A DNA stretch of 64,000 nt from Chiayiivirga flava. Lineage in GTDB: Bacteria > Pseudomonadota > Gammaproteobacteria > Xanthomonadales > Xanthomonadaceae. Location: positions 124,001 through 188,000 of the forward strand of contig NZ_JACHHP010000004.1 in the NCBI RefSeq assembly GCF_014202825.1. Reading direction: 5' to 3'. The notes beneath the pieces were generated by a model, which worked only from the letters and a program-made list of their open reading frames with translations, was not told where the DNA came from and made no database searches. Positions 56,701 through 64,000 of this stretch are shown here, piece after piece. The translations under genes and the position numbers were made by a program. Numbering within the stretch: the stretch's first letter is position 1; every line of letters begins with the position of its first letter.

Positions 56701-59700
56701 CACGCTCTACACCAACAAGGCGCGCATCACCGGCGGCGGGGATCCGGATCTGGGCGCGGTGGCCGACGATGCCGCCGTCAACGCCTGCACCGCCGACAAC
56801 ACCCCGGCCGGCTGCGCGCTCGACATCGACGTGGCGCAGAACGCCGCGCAGATCCGCCTCGCCAAGTCGCATCCGGCCGGCGGGGTGAATCCGGGCAGTG
56901 CGGTGACGTTCAATCTCGTGGTCAGCAACACCGGCGGTACCGCATCGAGCGGTACCATCACGGTGGTCGACGTGCTCCCTGCCGGGGTCACGCCGCCGGC
57001 GAACTTCAGCTCCGGCGGCTTCACCTGCACCGTGGCCGGGCAGGTCATCACCTGCACCTCGGGCGCGTCGCTCGCGGCCGGCGCCAGCGTCACGATCAGC
57101 TTCAGCGCGACGGTCACGGCGTCGGCCGCGACGCCCGTGGTCAACCGCGCCCAGGCCGGCGGCGGCGGCGATCCGCAGAACGGCACACCGCCCACCGGCA
57201 CCACCACGGCCGAGTGCGCATCCGCCGCACAGCCGTACCTGGGCTGCGCGGTCGACACCGTGCTGCTCAACGCCAACCTGCAGATGGTCAAGACCCAGCG
57301 CGCCGGCACCGGCGGCACCTTCGTCGGCACGCCGATCACGATCGACAACGGCCAGACGATCCAGTTCCAGCTCACCGTCACCAACGCCGGACCCGCCACC
57401 GCGGCCAATGTCGCCATCAGCGACACGCTGCCGTCGCAGTACACCGGGCTGTCCCTGGTCTCGGCCACGCCGACCGGCACCGTCGCCGGCTGCGCCACCG
57501 GCAGCTTCGCGTTCGCCGGCCAGGTGCTGTCCGGCAGCATCGCCTCGCTCGCCAGCGGCGCGAGCTGCGCGCTGATCGTGCAGGCCACGGTCAACGGCAC
57601 GGGCACGGCGATTGCCAATACCGCCACCGTGCTGGTGCCGCCGGGCATCGTCGACCCGACGCCGGGCGACAACAGTTCCACCGTCAACACCACCATCGCG
57701 GCGGCGGATCTGGCGCTGGTGAAGGCCGACGGCAACGTCACCGCGGTGCCGGGCGGCAGCATCGCCTACACCCTGACGGTCACCAACAACGGGCCGTCCA
57801 CGGCCAGCGCGGTCAGCGTCAGCGACACGATTCCCGCGGGCCTCACCTTCGTCAGCGCCGCCGGCACCGGCTGGAGCTGCGGCTTCGCCGCCGGCACCGT
57901 CACGTGCACGCGCGCCACGCTCGCCGCGGGCGTGGCGCCGACCATCACGCTGACGCTCGGCGTGCCGGCGGGTTACGCCGGTGCCAATCCGGTGTCGAAC
58001 ACCGCCAGCGTGACCAGCAGCACCACCGATCCGTCGCCGGGCAACAATGCCGACAACGAAACCACGCCGGTCGGTGCCGCGCCGCAGGCGGTGGACGACA
58101 GCGCGACGACGCCGTTCCAGACGCCGGTCACCACCACGGTCCTCGCCAACGACCTGGCCGGCGGGGCGCCGCCGCTGAACCCGGCCTCGGTGACCATCGT
58201 CAACAGCAACAACGGCACCGCGGTGCCGAATCCGGACGGCACGATCACGTTCACGCCGGCGGCCGGCTTTACCGGGATCACGACATACGTCTACAGCGTG
58301 TGCGACAGCTCGACGCCGACACCGGTGTGCGACACCGCCACCGTCACCGTGGCCGTCGGACCGCAGGCCAACGACGACAACGCGCAGACGCCTTACCAGA
58401 CCCCGCTGCCCGGTACCGTCACCGGCAACGACATCGCGCCACCCGGCGCGCAGTACACGCAGGTGACGGCGCCCGCCGGCGGTTCGGTGGTGCTCAATGC
58501 CAACGGCACGTACACCTATTTCCCGAACCCGGGTTTCTCCGGCATCGATACGTTCACCTACCAGGTGTGCCTGCCGGCACCGAACCAGACCCTCTGCGAC
58601 CCGGCCACCGTGACCATCGCGGTCGGCCCCGATGCGCAGAACGACACCGCATCCACGCCGCAGAACACCCCGCTCGTGTCCACGGTCGCCGGCAACGACA
58701 CCGCAGCACCGGGCTCGACATACAGCATCGTCACTCCGCCGACGAGCGGCAGTCTCGTGCTCGGGCCGAACGGCGGCTACACCTACACGCCGGTGCCCGG
58801 TTTCAGCGGCCCGGTGACATTCACCTACCAGGTCTGCCTGCCGGCGCCGAACCAGCTGCTGTGCGACATCGCCACGGTCACCATCACCGTGGGCGGCAAC
58901 ACCCTCGTCGCGAACGACGACAGCGACAGCACCGCGCAGAACACGCCCGTCACCACCGTGGTGCTGCAGAACGACACCGTCACCGGCGCGCCGCTCGATC
59001 CTGCCAGCGTCAGCATCGTGACGCCGTCGCCGAACGGCACCGCCACGCCGAACCCGGACGGCACGGTGACCTTCGTGCCGGCGCCGAACTTCTCCGGCGT
59101 CACCACGTACAGCTACGAGGTGTGCGACACATCGACGCCGACGCCGCTGTGCGATACCGCGACGGTCACGATCACGGTGGCGCCGAACACCGTCGATGCC
59201 GTCGACGACGGCGACAGCACTGCGCAGAACACGCCCGTCACCACGCCCGTGATCGGCAACGACACCGTGCCGCCGGGCGGCGCGCCGCTCGACCCGGGCA
59301 GCGTGGCCATCGTCACGCCGTCGCCGGACGGCACCGCCACGCCGAATCCGGACGGTTCGATCACCTTCACGCCGAACCCGGGCTTCAGCGGCACGACCAC
59401 GTACACCTACGAGGTCTGCGATCTCTCGACCCCGACGCCGGTGTGCGACACCGCGACGGTGGAAATCGTGGTCGGCGCCAATCTGGTCGCGGCCGTCGAC
59501 GACAGCGACAGCACCCCGCAGAACACGCCGGTCACCACCGCCGTGCTCGGCAACGACACCACCACCGGTGCGGCGCTCGATCCGGGCAGCGTTACGATCA
59601 CCGTGCCGTCGGCCGACGGCACGGCCACGGTGAATCCGGACGGCAGCATCACGTTCACGCCTGCGCCGAACTTCTCCGGCACCACCACGTATTCGTACCA

Positions 59701-62700
59701 GGTCTGCGATCTGTCCACGCCGACGCCGGTGTGTGATGCGGCACAGGTCACGATCACCGTGGACCCGAACGTGGTCTCCGCACTCAACGACGGCGACACC
59801 ACGCCGCAGAACACGCCCGTCACCACCACCGTGCTCGGCAACGACAGCGTACTGCCGGGCGGCGCAGCGCTCGATCCGGGCAGTGTCAGCATCGTGACGC
59901 CGTCGCCGGACGGCACGCTCGTGGTGAACCCGGACGGCAGCATCGAATTCACCCCGGCCACCAATTTCTCCGGCACCACCACGTACACCTACGAAGTCTG
60001 CGATCTCTCCACGCCGACGCCGGTGTGCGACGAGGCCATCGTCACGATCACGGTGGACCCGAACACCATCGCCACGCAGGACGACAGCGACACCACGCCG
60101 CAGAACACGCCGGTCACGACCACCGTGCTGCTCAACGACAGCAGCACCGGCGCACCGCTCGATCCGGGCTCGGTCTCGATCGTCGCGCAGTCGGCGGACG
60201 GCAACGCCGTCGCCCATCCGGACGGTACCGTCACGTTCACGCCGGACCCGGGGTTCAGCGGCGTCACCACGTACTCGTACGAAGTCTGCGACCTCTCGAC
60301 GCCGGTGCCGGTCTGCGCCACCGCGCTGGTGACGATCACGGTCGAGCCGAACACCGTGGTCGCCAATCCCGACACCGACAACACGCCGCAGAACACGCCG
60401 GTGACGACCACCGTGCTCGGCAACGACAGCGTCGATCCGACCGGCGCGCCGCTCGACCCGGGTTCGGTGAGCATCGTCACGCCGTCGCCGGACGGCACCG
60501 CCGTGCCGAATCCCGACGGGACGGTCACCTTCACGCCGAACCCGGATTTCTCGGGCGTGGCCACCTACATCTACCAGGTCTGCGACACGTCCGTGCCGGA
60601 TCCGGTGTGCGTGCAGGCCGTGGTGCAGGTGACGGTGGAGCCGAACGTGGTGTCGGCGCTCAATGACGCCGACACCACGCCGCAGAACACGCCGGTGACG
60701 ACCACCGTGCTCGACAACGACACCGTGCTGCCGAACGGCGCGGCGCTCGATCCGGGCAGCGTGAGCATCGTCACGCCGTCGCCGGACGGCACACTCGTGG
60801 TGAACCCGGACGGCAGCGTCGAATTCACCCCGAACACCAACTTCTCCGGCACCACCACCTACACGTACCAGGTGTGCGACGTGTCCGTGCCGACGCCGGT
60901 CTGCGACCAGGCCGTGGTCACGATCACTGTCGGCGACAACACGCTCGACCTGCAGGACGACAGCGACACCACGCCGCAGAACACGCCGGTCACCACCACC
61001 GTGCTACTCAACGACAGCAGCACCGGCGCGCCGCTCGACGTGACCTCGGTCACCGTCGTTGCCGCGTCGCCGGACGGCAGCGCGGTGCCGAACGCGGACG
61101 GCACCATCACGTTCACGCCGGCATCGAACTTCAGCGGCACCACGAGCTACAGCTATCAGGTGTGCGACTTGTCGACGCCGGTGCCGGTGTGCAGCACGGC
61201 GCTCGTCACGATCACGGTGGAGCCCAACGTGGTCGCCGCCGTGGACGATGGCGCCGTCACCGAACAGAACACGCCGGTGACCACGCCCGTGCTCGGCAAC
61301 GACACCGTGCTGCCGAACGGCGCGCCGCTCGATCCGGCCAGCGTCGCGGTCACCGTGCCGTCGCCGGACGGCAGCGCCGTGGTCAACCCGGACGGCACGA
61401 TCACCTTCACGCCGAACCCGGGCTTCAGCGGCACCACCACGTACACGTACGAGGTCTGCGACCTGTCCACGCCGACGCCGGTGTGCGACAGCGCCGTGGT
61501 GACGGTGAGCATCGGCGACAACCTCGTCGCCGCCAACGACGACAGCGACACGACGCCGCAGAACACGCCCGTCACCACGCCCGTGCTCGGCAACGACACC
61601 ACCACCGGCGCGCCGCTCGATCCCGCGTCCGTGGTCGTCACCGTGCCGTCGCCGAACGGCAGCACGGTCGTCAATCCGGACGGCAGCATCACGTTCACCC
61701 CGGACGACGGCTTCTCCGGCAGCACGACCTACAGCTACCAGGTTTGCGACACGTCCGTGCCGACGCCGGTGTGCGACACCGCGGTGGTCACGATCACGGT
61801 CGGCGACAACCTCGTGGTCGCCGTCGACGACGCCGACAGCACGCCGCAGAACACGCCGGTCACCACCGTGGTGCTCGGCAACGACAGCACCACCGGCGCG
61901 CCGCTCGATCCTTCGAGCGTCACCGTCACGGTGCCGTCGCCCGACGGCAGCACCGTCGTGAATCCGGACGGCAGCATCACGTTCACGCCGAACGACGGAT
62001 TCTCCGGCACCACCACCTACAGCTACGAGGTCTGCGACCTGTCGACGCCGACGCCCGTGTGCGACACCGCCGTGGTGACGATCACCGTGGCGCCGAACGA
62101 CATCGACGCGTTGAACGATGCCGACAACACGCCGCAGAACACCCCGGTCACCACGTCGGTGCTGAGCAACGACACCGTCACCGGTGCGCCGCTCGATCCT
62201 GGGTCCGTGGTCGTCACCACGCCGTCGCCCGACGGCACCACCGTGGTCAACCCGGACGGCACGATCACGTTCACGCCGGCGCCGAACTTCTCCGGCGTCA
62301 CCACGTACAGCTACCAGGTCTGCGACACCTCGACGCCGACCCCGCTGTGCGACATCGCCGTGGTCACGATCACCGTCGGCGCCAGCACCGTGGTCGCCAA
62401 CAACGACTTCGACAGCAGCACGCAGAACACGCCGGTGACGACGCCGGTGCTCGGCAACGATTCGAGCTCCGGTGCGTCGCTCGATCCGGGCTCGGTCAGC
62501 ATCGTCACGCCGTCGCCCGACGGCACTGCCGTGGCGAACCCCGACGGCAGCATCACGTTCACCCCGAATCCGGGCTTCTCCGGCACCACGACCTACGTGT
62601 ACCAGGTCTGCGACGTGTCCACGCCGACGCCGGTGTGCGACACCGCGCTCGTCACGATCACGATTCCGCCGAACGTCGTCGCCGCACTCAACGACAACGA

Positions 62701-64000
62701 CGAAACCCCGCAGAACACGCCGGTCACCGTGCCCGTGCTCGGCAACGACAGCAGCACGGATTTGCCGCTCGATCCGGGCTCGGTGGTGGTCACCGTGCCG
62801 TCGCCGGACGGCAGCACCGTGGTCAACCCGGACGGCAGCATCACCTTCACGCCCACTCCCGGTTTCTCCGGCGTTACCACGTTCTCGTACCTGGTGTGCG
62901 ACACGTCTGCGCCGGTGCCGGTGTGCGACGAGGCGGTGGTCACGATCACCGTCGGAACCAGCACCGTGACGGCGGTCGACGACAGCGGCGCGACGCCGCA
63001 GGACACCCCGATCACGCTCGGTGTGCTCGGCAACGACACCAGCACCGGTCCGGCGCTCGATCCGGGCTCGGTCGCCATCGTGGCGCAGTCGGCCGACGGC
63101 ACGGCCGTGGTCAATCCGGACGGCAGCATCACCTTCACGCCGAATCCCGGATTCGCGGGCACCACCACGTACAGCTACGTGGTGTGCGACCTCTCCACGC
63201 CGACGCCGCAGTGCGACACCGCGCTCGTCACCATCGTGGTCGGCGGCAGCACCGTGATCGCCAACGACGACACCGGCACCACGCCGCAGGACACGCCGGT
63301 CACCGTGCCGGTCATCGGCAACGACACCGGCTCGGGCCCGCCGCTCGATCCGGGATCGGTCACCATCGTGGTGCCGTCGCCGGACGGCAACCTCGTCGTC
63401 AATCCCGACGGCAGCATCACCTTCACGCCGAACGACGGTTTCTCGGGCGAAACCACCTACACCTACGAGGTGTGCGACACCACGATCCCGGTGCCGGTCT
63501 GCGACACCGCCGTCGTCACGATCGAGGTGGGCGAAGGCGCGATTGCCGCGGCGGACGACAGCGACACCACGCCGCAGGACACGCCGGTCACCACCGACGT
63601 GCTCGCCAACGACAGCGCCAGCCAGCCGCTCGATCCGGCCTCGGTGACGGTGACGGTGCCGTCGCCGGACGGCAGCACCGTGGTCAATCCGGACGGCAGC
63701 ATCACGTTCACGCCGGACGCGGACTTCTTCGGCGTGACCATGTACACCTACCGCGTTTGCGACACCTCGACGCCGACGCCGGTGTGCGACACCGCCGTGG
63801 TCACGATCACCGTACCGCAGGGCGCGACCTCGGCCGACCTCGCGGTGCTCAAGACCGGCCCGGCGAACGCGGACGCCGGCGAGCAGATCGTGTTCTCGAT
63901 CGTCGTCACCAACCTCGGCCCCGACGCGGCGGACAACGTGGTGCTGGTCGATCCGACCCCGGCGGGTCTGGTCTTCGTCGGCAACGGCGGCGACTGCGCG
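53735..64000 (+). CDS. Giant exported repeat protein (DUF11 and Ig-like repeats), C-terminus outside window
   Basis: Open for at least 3422 codons to the right edge. Signal peptide to about residue 47 (ALLASLALPLSAQAQ). Residues 50-320 form an unassigned N-terminal domain; about 319-530 is glycine-rich (runs such as NAGGGGGGNYAPGGLGG). Six DUF11 domains span about 585-1448, each with LRLAKS/ADLALVK at the start and DVLPAGLT. Then about twenty Ig-like repeats of 96 residues (1449-3366), and a further DUF11 (ADLAVLKTGP) at the edge. Such proteins are cell-surface or secreted structural or adhesive proteins. GGGGG precedes the ATG. The missing C-terminus should show the sorting signal. Confidence 0.85.
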   Translation, partial: MLSPNRRLRVAVSLRAVFAAVSGVRRATAVAVLALLASLALPLSAQAQAVCALPGSSGSGDATGIVNTYYQGNGNLAAGATGLTLGTRDTRGSATGVAVGDLLLVIQMQDGAINASNNSNYGAGTGTGQGTTTIGNAGRHEFVRVDTVVGNAITFSPALTHAYTQAPATATLGQRRYQVVRVPQYISTTARGVTAPAWGLGVGATGETGGVVAMDVRDTLTLGDGVGATIENNPNRAIFVAGKGFRGGAGFGSEANSPDTDWRSSADTVRPHGGKGEGIAGTPRFLAVKDSWGFQNTNAPIAAGTNLVRLNTGAEGYPDGSRARGAPGNAGGGGTDGGSNNNQYNAGGGGGGNYAPGGLGGRPYNRPLNDTNGRGGAGYAGTLSFSRVFLGGGGGSGGSNNATVDPGVHENQAMACPITTSGNGDQAGARCSSGAAGGGVVILRARSVTGPGIIDARGAHAYNVGNDAAGGGGAGGSVVIYSIEGGTATINASGGDGGNAWANWTGTGCTGAVACRHGPGGGGGGGFVAFSPAAMAINATLDGGRPGRTTNGANDTYEASGYNGGTSAFVTPDTPGVVPGALCAPDLRLAKSNGGTTLVSPGTSIYSLTVSNVGSAASAGTITIVDVLPGGLSIANGAVPLTGPQAANWACTAATNVVTCTSATVIAAAGSSSFSFAANVIGSNGTAAVNRARVGGGGDPGKPTPTAGSAGACTGDNTPAGCATDADTINAPLLGITKSGGANMIAGGNASYTVTVTNLGAAPTAGAIRVVDVLPTGLTYTGTSPFVTGGFSCTYTAGTPAFFQCDRSTPVLAAGASAALVFPVQVAGTAPSALTNRAGVGGGGDPTKPGLPTTTTVGACPAPVPPATAYSDVASGCASLTSPVGRVDLRLEKDDGQNFVPVNGQTTYQFIVRNTGNAASTGTIALRDVLPAGLTWPVALTLGGPNAAAWACVRDANTVTVTCSSPVSIPAGGFSQFSLVANASAVTAGTLYTNKARITGGGDPDLGAVADDAAVNACTADNTPAGCALDIDVAQNAAQIRLAKSHPAGGVNPGSAVTFNLVVSNTGGTASSGTITVVDVLPAGVTPPANFSSGGFTCTVAGQVITCTSGASLAAGASVTISFSATVTASAATPVVNRAQAGGGGDPQNGTPPTGTTTAECASAAQPYLGCAVDTVLLNANLQMVKTQRAGTGGTFVGTPITIDNGQTIQFQLTVTNAGPATAANVAISDTLPSQYTGLSLVSATPTGTVAGCATGSFAFAGQVLSGSIASLASGASCALIVQATVNGTGTAIANTATVLVPPGIVDPTPGDNSSTVNTTIAAADLALVKADGNVTAVPGGSIAYTLTVTNNGPSTASAVSVSDTIPAGLTFVSAAGTGWSCGFAAGTVTCTRATLAAGVAPTITLTLGVPAGYAGANPVSNTASVTSSTTDPSPGNNADNETTPVGAAPQAVDDSATTPFQTPVTTTVLANDLAGGAPPLNPASVTIVNSNNGTAVPNPDGTITFTPAAGFTGITTYVYSVCDSSTPTPVCDTATVTVAVGPQANDDNAQTPYQTPLPGTVTGNDIAPPGAQYTQVTAPAGGSVVLNANGTYTYFPNPGFSGIDTFTYQVCLPAPNQTLCDPATVTIAVGPDAQNDTASTPQNTPLVSTVAGNDTAAPGSTYSIVTPPTSGSLVLGPNGGYTYTPVPGFSGPVTFTYQVCLPAPNQLLCDIATVTITVGGNTLVANDDSDSTAQNTPVTTVVLQNDTVTGAPLDPASVSIVTPSPNGTATPNPDGTVTFVPAPNFSGVTTYSYEVCDTSTPTPLCDTATVTITVAPNTVDAVDDGDSTAQNTPVTTPVIGNDTVPPGGAPLDPGSVAIVTPSPDGTATPNPDGSITFTPNPGFSGTTTYTYEVCDLSTPTPVCDTATVEIVVGANLVAAVDDSDSTPQNTPVTTAVLGNDTTTGAALDPGSVTITVPSADGTATVNPDGSITFTPAPNFSGTTTYSYQVCDLSTPTPVCDAAQVTITVDPNVVSALNDGDTTPQNTPVTTTVLGNDSVLPGGAALDPGSVSIVTPSPDGTLVVNPDGSIEFTPATNFSGTTTYTYEVCDLSTPTPVCDEAIVTITVDPNTIATQDDSDTTPQNTPVTTTVLLNDSSTGAPLDPGSVSIVAQSADGNAVAHPDGTVTFTPDPGFSGVTTYSYEVCDLSTPVPVCATALVTITVEPNTVVANPDTDNTPQNTPVTTTVLGNDSVDPTGAPLDPGSVSIVTPSPDGTAVPNPDGTVTFTPNPDFSGVATYIYQVCDTSVPDPVCVQAVVQVTVEPNVVSALNDADTTPQNTPVTTTVLDNDTVLPNGAALDPGSVSIVTPSPDGTLVVNPDGSVEFTPNTNFSGTTTYTYQVCDVSVPTPVCDQAVVTITVGDNTLDLQDDSDTTPQNTPVTTTVLLNDSSTGAPLDVTSVTVVAASPDGSAVPNADGTITFTPASNFSGTTSYSYQVCDLSTPVPVCSTALVTITVEPNVVAAVDDGAVTEQNTPVTTPVLGNDTVLPNGAPLDPASVAVTVPSPDGSAVVNPDGTITFTPNPGFSGTTTYTYEVCDLSTPTPVCDSAVVTVSIGDNLVAANDDSDTTPQNTPVTTPVLGNDTTTGAPLDPASVVVTVPSPNGSTVVNPDGSITFTPDDGFSGSTTYSYQVCDTSVPTPVCDTAVVTITVGDNLVVAVDDADSTPQNTPVTTVVLGNDSTTGAPLDPSSVTVTVPSPDGSTVVNPDGSITFTPNDGFSGTTTYSYEVCDLSTPTPVCDTAVVTITVAPNDIDALNDADNTPQNTPVTTSVLSNDTVTGAPLDPGSVVVTTPSPDGTTVVNPDGTITFTPAPNFSGVTTYSYQVCDTSTPTPLCDIAVVTITVGASTVVANNDFDSSTQNTPVTTPVLGNDSSSGASLDPGSVSIVTPSPDGTAVANPDGSITFTPNPGFSGTTTYVYQVCDVSTPTPVCDTALVTITIPPNVVAALNDNDETPQNTPVTVPVLGNDSSTDLPLDPGSVVVTVPSPDGSTVVNPDGSITFTPTPGFSGVTTFSYLVCDTSAPVPVCDEAVVTITVGTSTVTAVDDSGATPQDTPITLGVLGNDTSTGPALDPGSVAIVAQSADGTAVVNPDGSITFTPNPGFAGTTTYSYVVCDLSTPTPQCDTALVTIVVGGSTVIANDDTGTTPQDTPVTVPVIGNDTGSGPPLDPGSVTIVVPSPDGNLVVNPDGSITFTPNDGFSGETTYTYEVCDTTIPVPVCDTAVVTIEVGEGAIAAADDSDTTPQDTPVTTDVLANDSASQPLDPASVTVTVPSPDGSTVVNPDGSITFTPDADFFGVTMYTYRVCDTSTPTPVCDTAVVTITVPQGATSADLAVLKTGPANADAGEQIVFSIVVTNLGPDAADNVVLVDPTPAGLVFVGNGGDCA
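55490..58081 (+). repeat. Six DUF11 domains in the giant protein
   Basis: Domain starts near 55490, 55930, 56394, 56850, 57280 and 57709. The first four are separated by a Gly-Gly-Gly-Asp-Pro linker (VGGGGDP, ITGGGDP), giving units of about 145 residues; the last two are shorter. Most contain a Cys pair. Confidence 0.85.
58082..63837 (+). repeat. Twenty tandem 288-bp Ig-like repeats
   Basis: Each unit reads DDxxxTxQNTPVTTxVLxNDT, then PLDPGSVxIVxPSPDGT, NPDGSITFTPxxxFSG and TTYxYxVCD, and ends with the conserved CDxSxPxPVCDxAxVTI. Starts recur about every 288 bp (for example near 59512, 59800, 60092, 60380). The first three units are the most divergent, the rest close copies. Confidence 0.9.

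Noticed and set aside
53666-60217. 2183-codon open frame on the minus strand across the giant gene
   Set aside because: It is the shadow of a GC-rich, repetitive coding sequence; its product is compositionally biased (Arg, Ala, Gly, Val) with no domain, signal or ribosome site, while the plus frame has a signal peptide and clear domains.
58825-63984. Series of about 93-codon minus-strand open frames repeating every 288 bp
   Set aside because: They are antisense images of the Ig-like repeats; their regular spacing follows the plus-strand repeat and they carry no independent start signals.

Overview
The window is high-GC chromosomal DNA from a gammaproteobacterium, most likely of the order Xanthomonadales (Lysobacterales). 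The evidence is the complete division and cell-wall cluster in the order mraZ to ftsZ-lpxC followed by a DUF721 (DciA-like) gene, an M23 peptidase, secA and a Nudix/thiamine-phosphate-synthase fusion. Oar-type TonB receptors, a class A RNase P RNA and abundant short palindromic intergenic elements fit the same group. No rRNA, tRNA, insertion sequence, prophage or CRISPR array was seen. Family assignments come from motifs and recall; no database was searched.

Bases 1-11548 read as one divergent locus that could capture and break down peptidoglycan peptides. Leftward: a DUF819 permease, an NlpC/P60 lipoprotein and a dipeptide epimerase cut by the window edge. Rightward: a transglutaminase-like protein, a TonB receptor, a diaminopimelate-decarboxylase-like enzyme, a class C serine hydrolase and a VanX-like D-Ala-D-Ala dipeptidase. 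The joint role is inferred from the gene set.

Bases 11549-16454 hold two small orphan signalling-like genes, rnpB, an acetyltransferase divergent from pyk, a small exported protein, a perfect 34-bp palindrome and a 36-bp inverted repeat.

Bases 16455-38640 are the dcw cluster (mraZ rsmH ftsL ftsI murE murF mraY ftsW murG murC ddl ftsQ ftsA, ftsZ), then lpxC, a convergent dciA-like gene, an M23 peptidase and secA. Most genes from rsmH to ftsA overlap by 1-11 bases. The leader carries a mra promoter and five pentamers in 10-bp register that fit MraZ operators. Short dispersed repeats have been absorbed in frame into murE, ddl and ftsQ, and the ftsA-ftsZ gap is enlarged by another repeat.

Bases 38641-49045 hold single genes: Nudix/ThiE fusion, YdjM-like membrane protein, dusB, a LytTR regulator, an acyltransferase, a NupC-type transporter, a GDT1/MntX-type exporter behind a yybP-ykoY (Mn2+) riboswitch, a small six-cysteine secreted peptide with a membrane-tethered glutaredoxin, and an aldo/keto reductase.

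Bases 49046-53410 are an iron/heme locus with a Fur box: hemP, a heme-type TonB receptor, an unknown gene and a DUF6607-like lipoprotein. From 53735 to the right edge runs one giant exported protein (at least 3422 residues) with a glycine-rich region, six DUF11 domains, twenty 96-residue Ig-like repeats and the start of another DUF11 domain. Paired Crp/Clp-type sites exactly 30 bp apart precede this gene and also lie between the GDT1 and six-cysteine genes.
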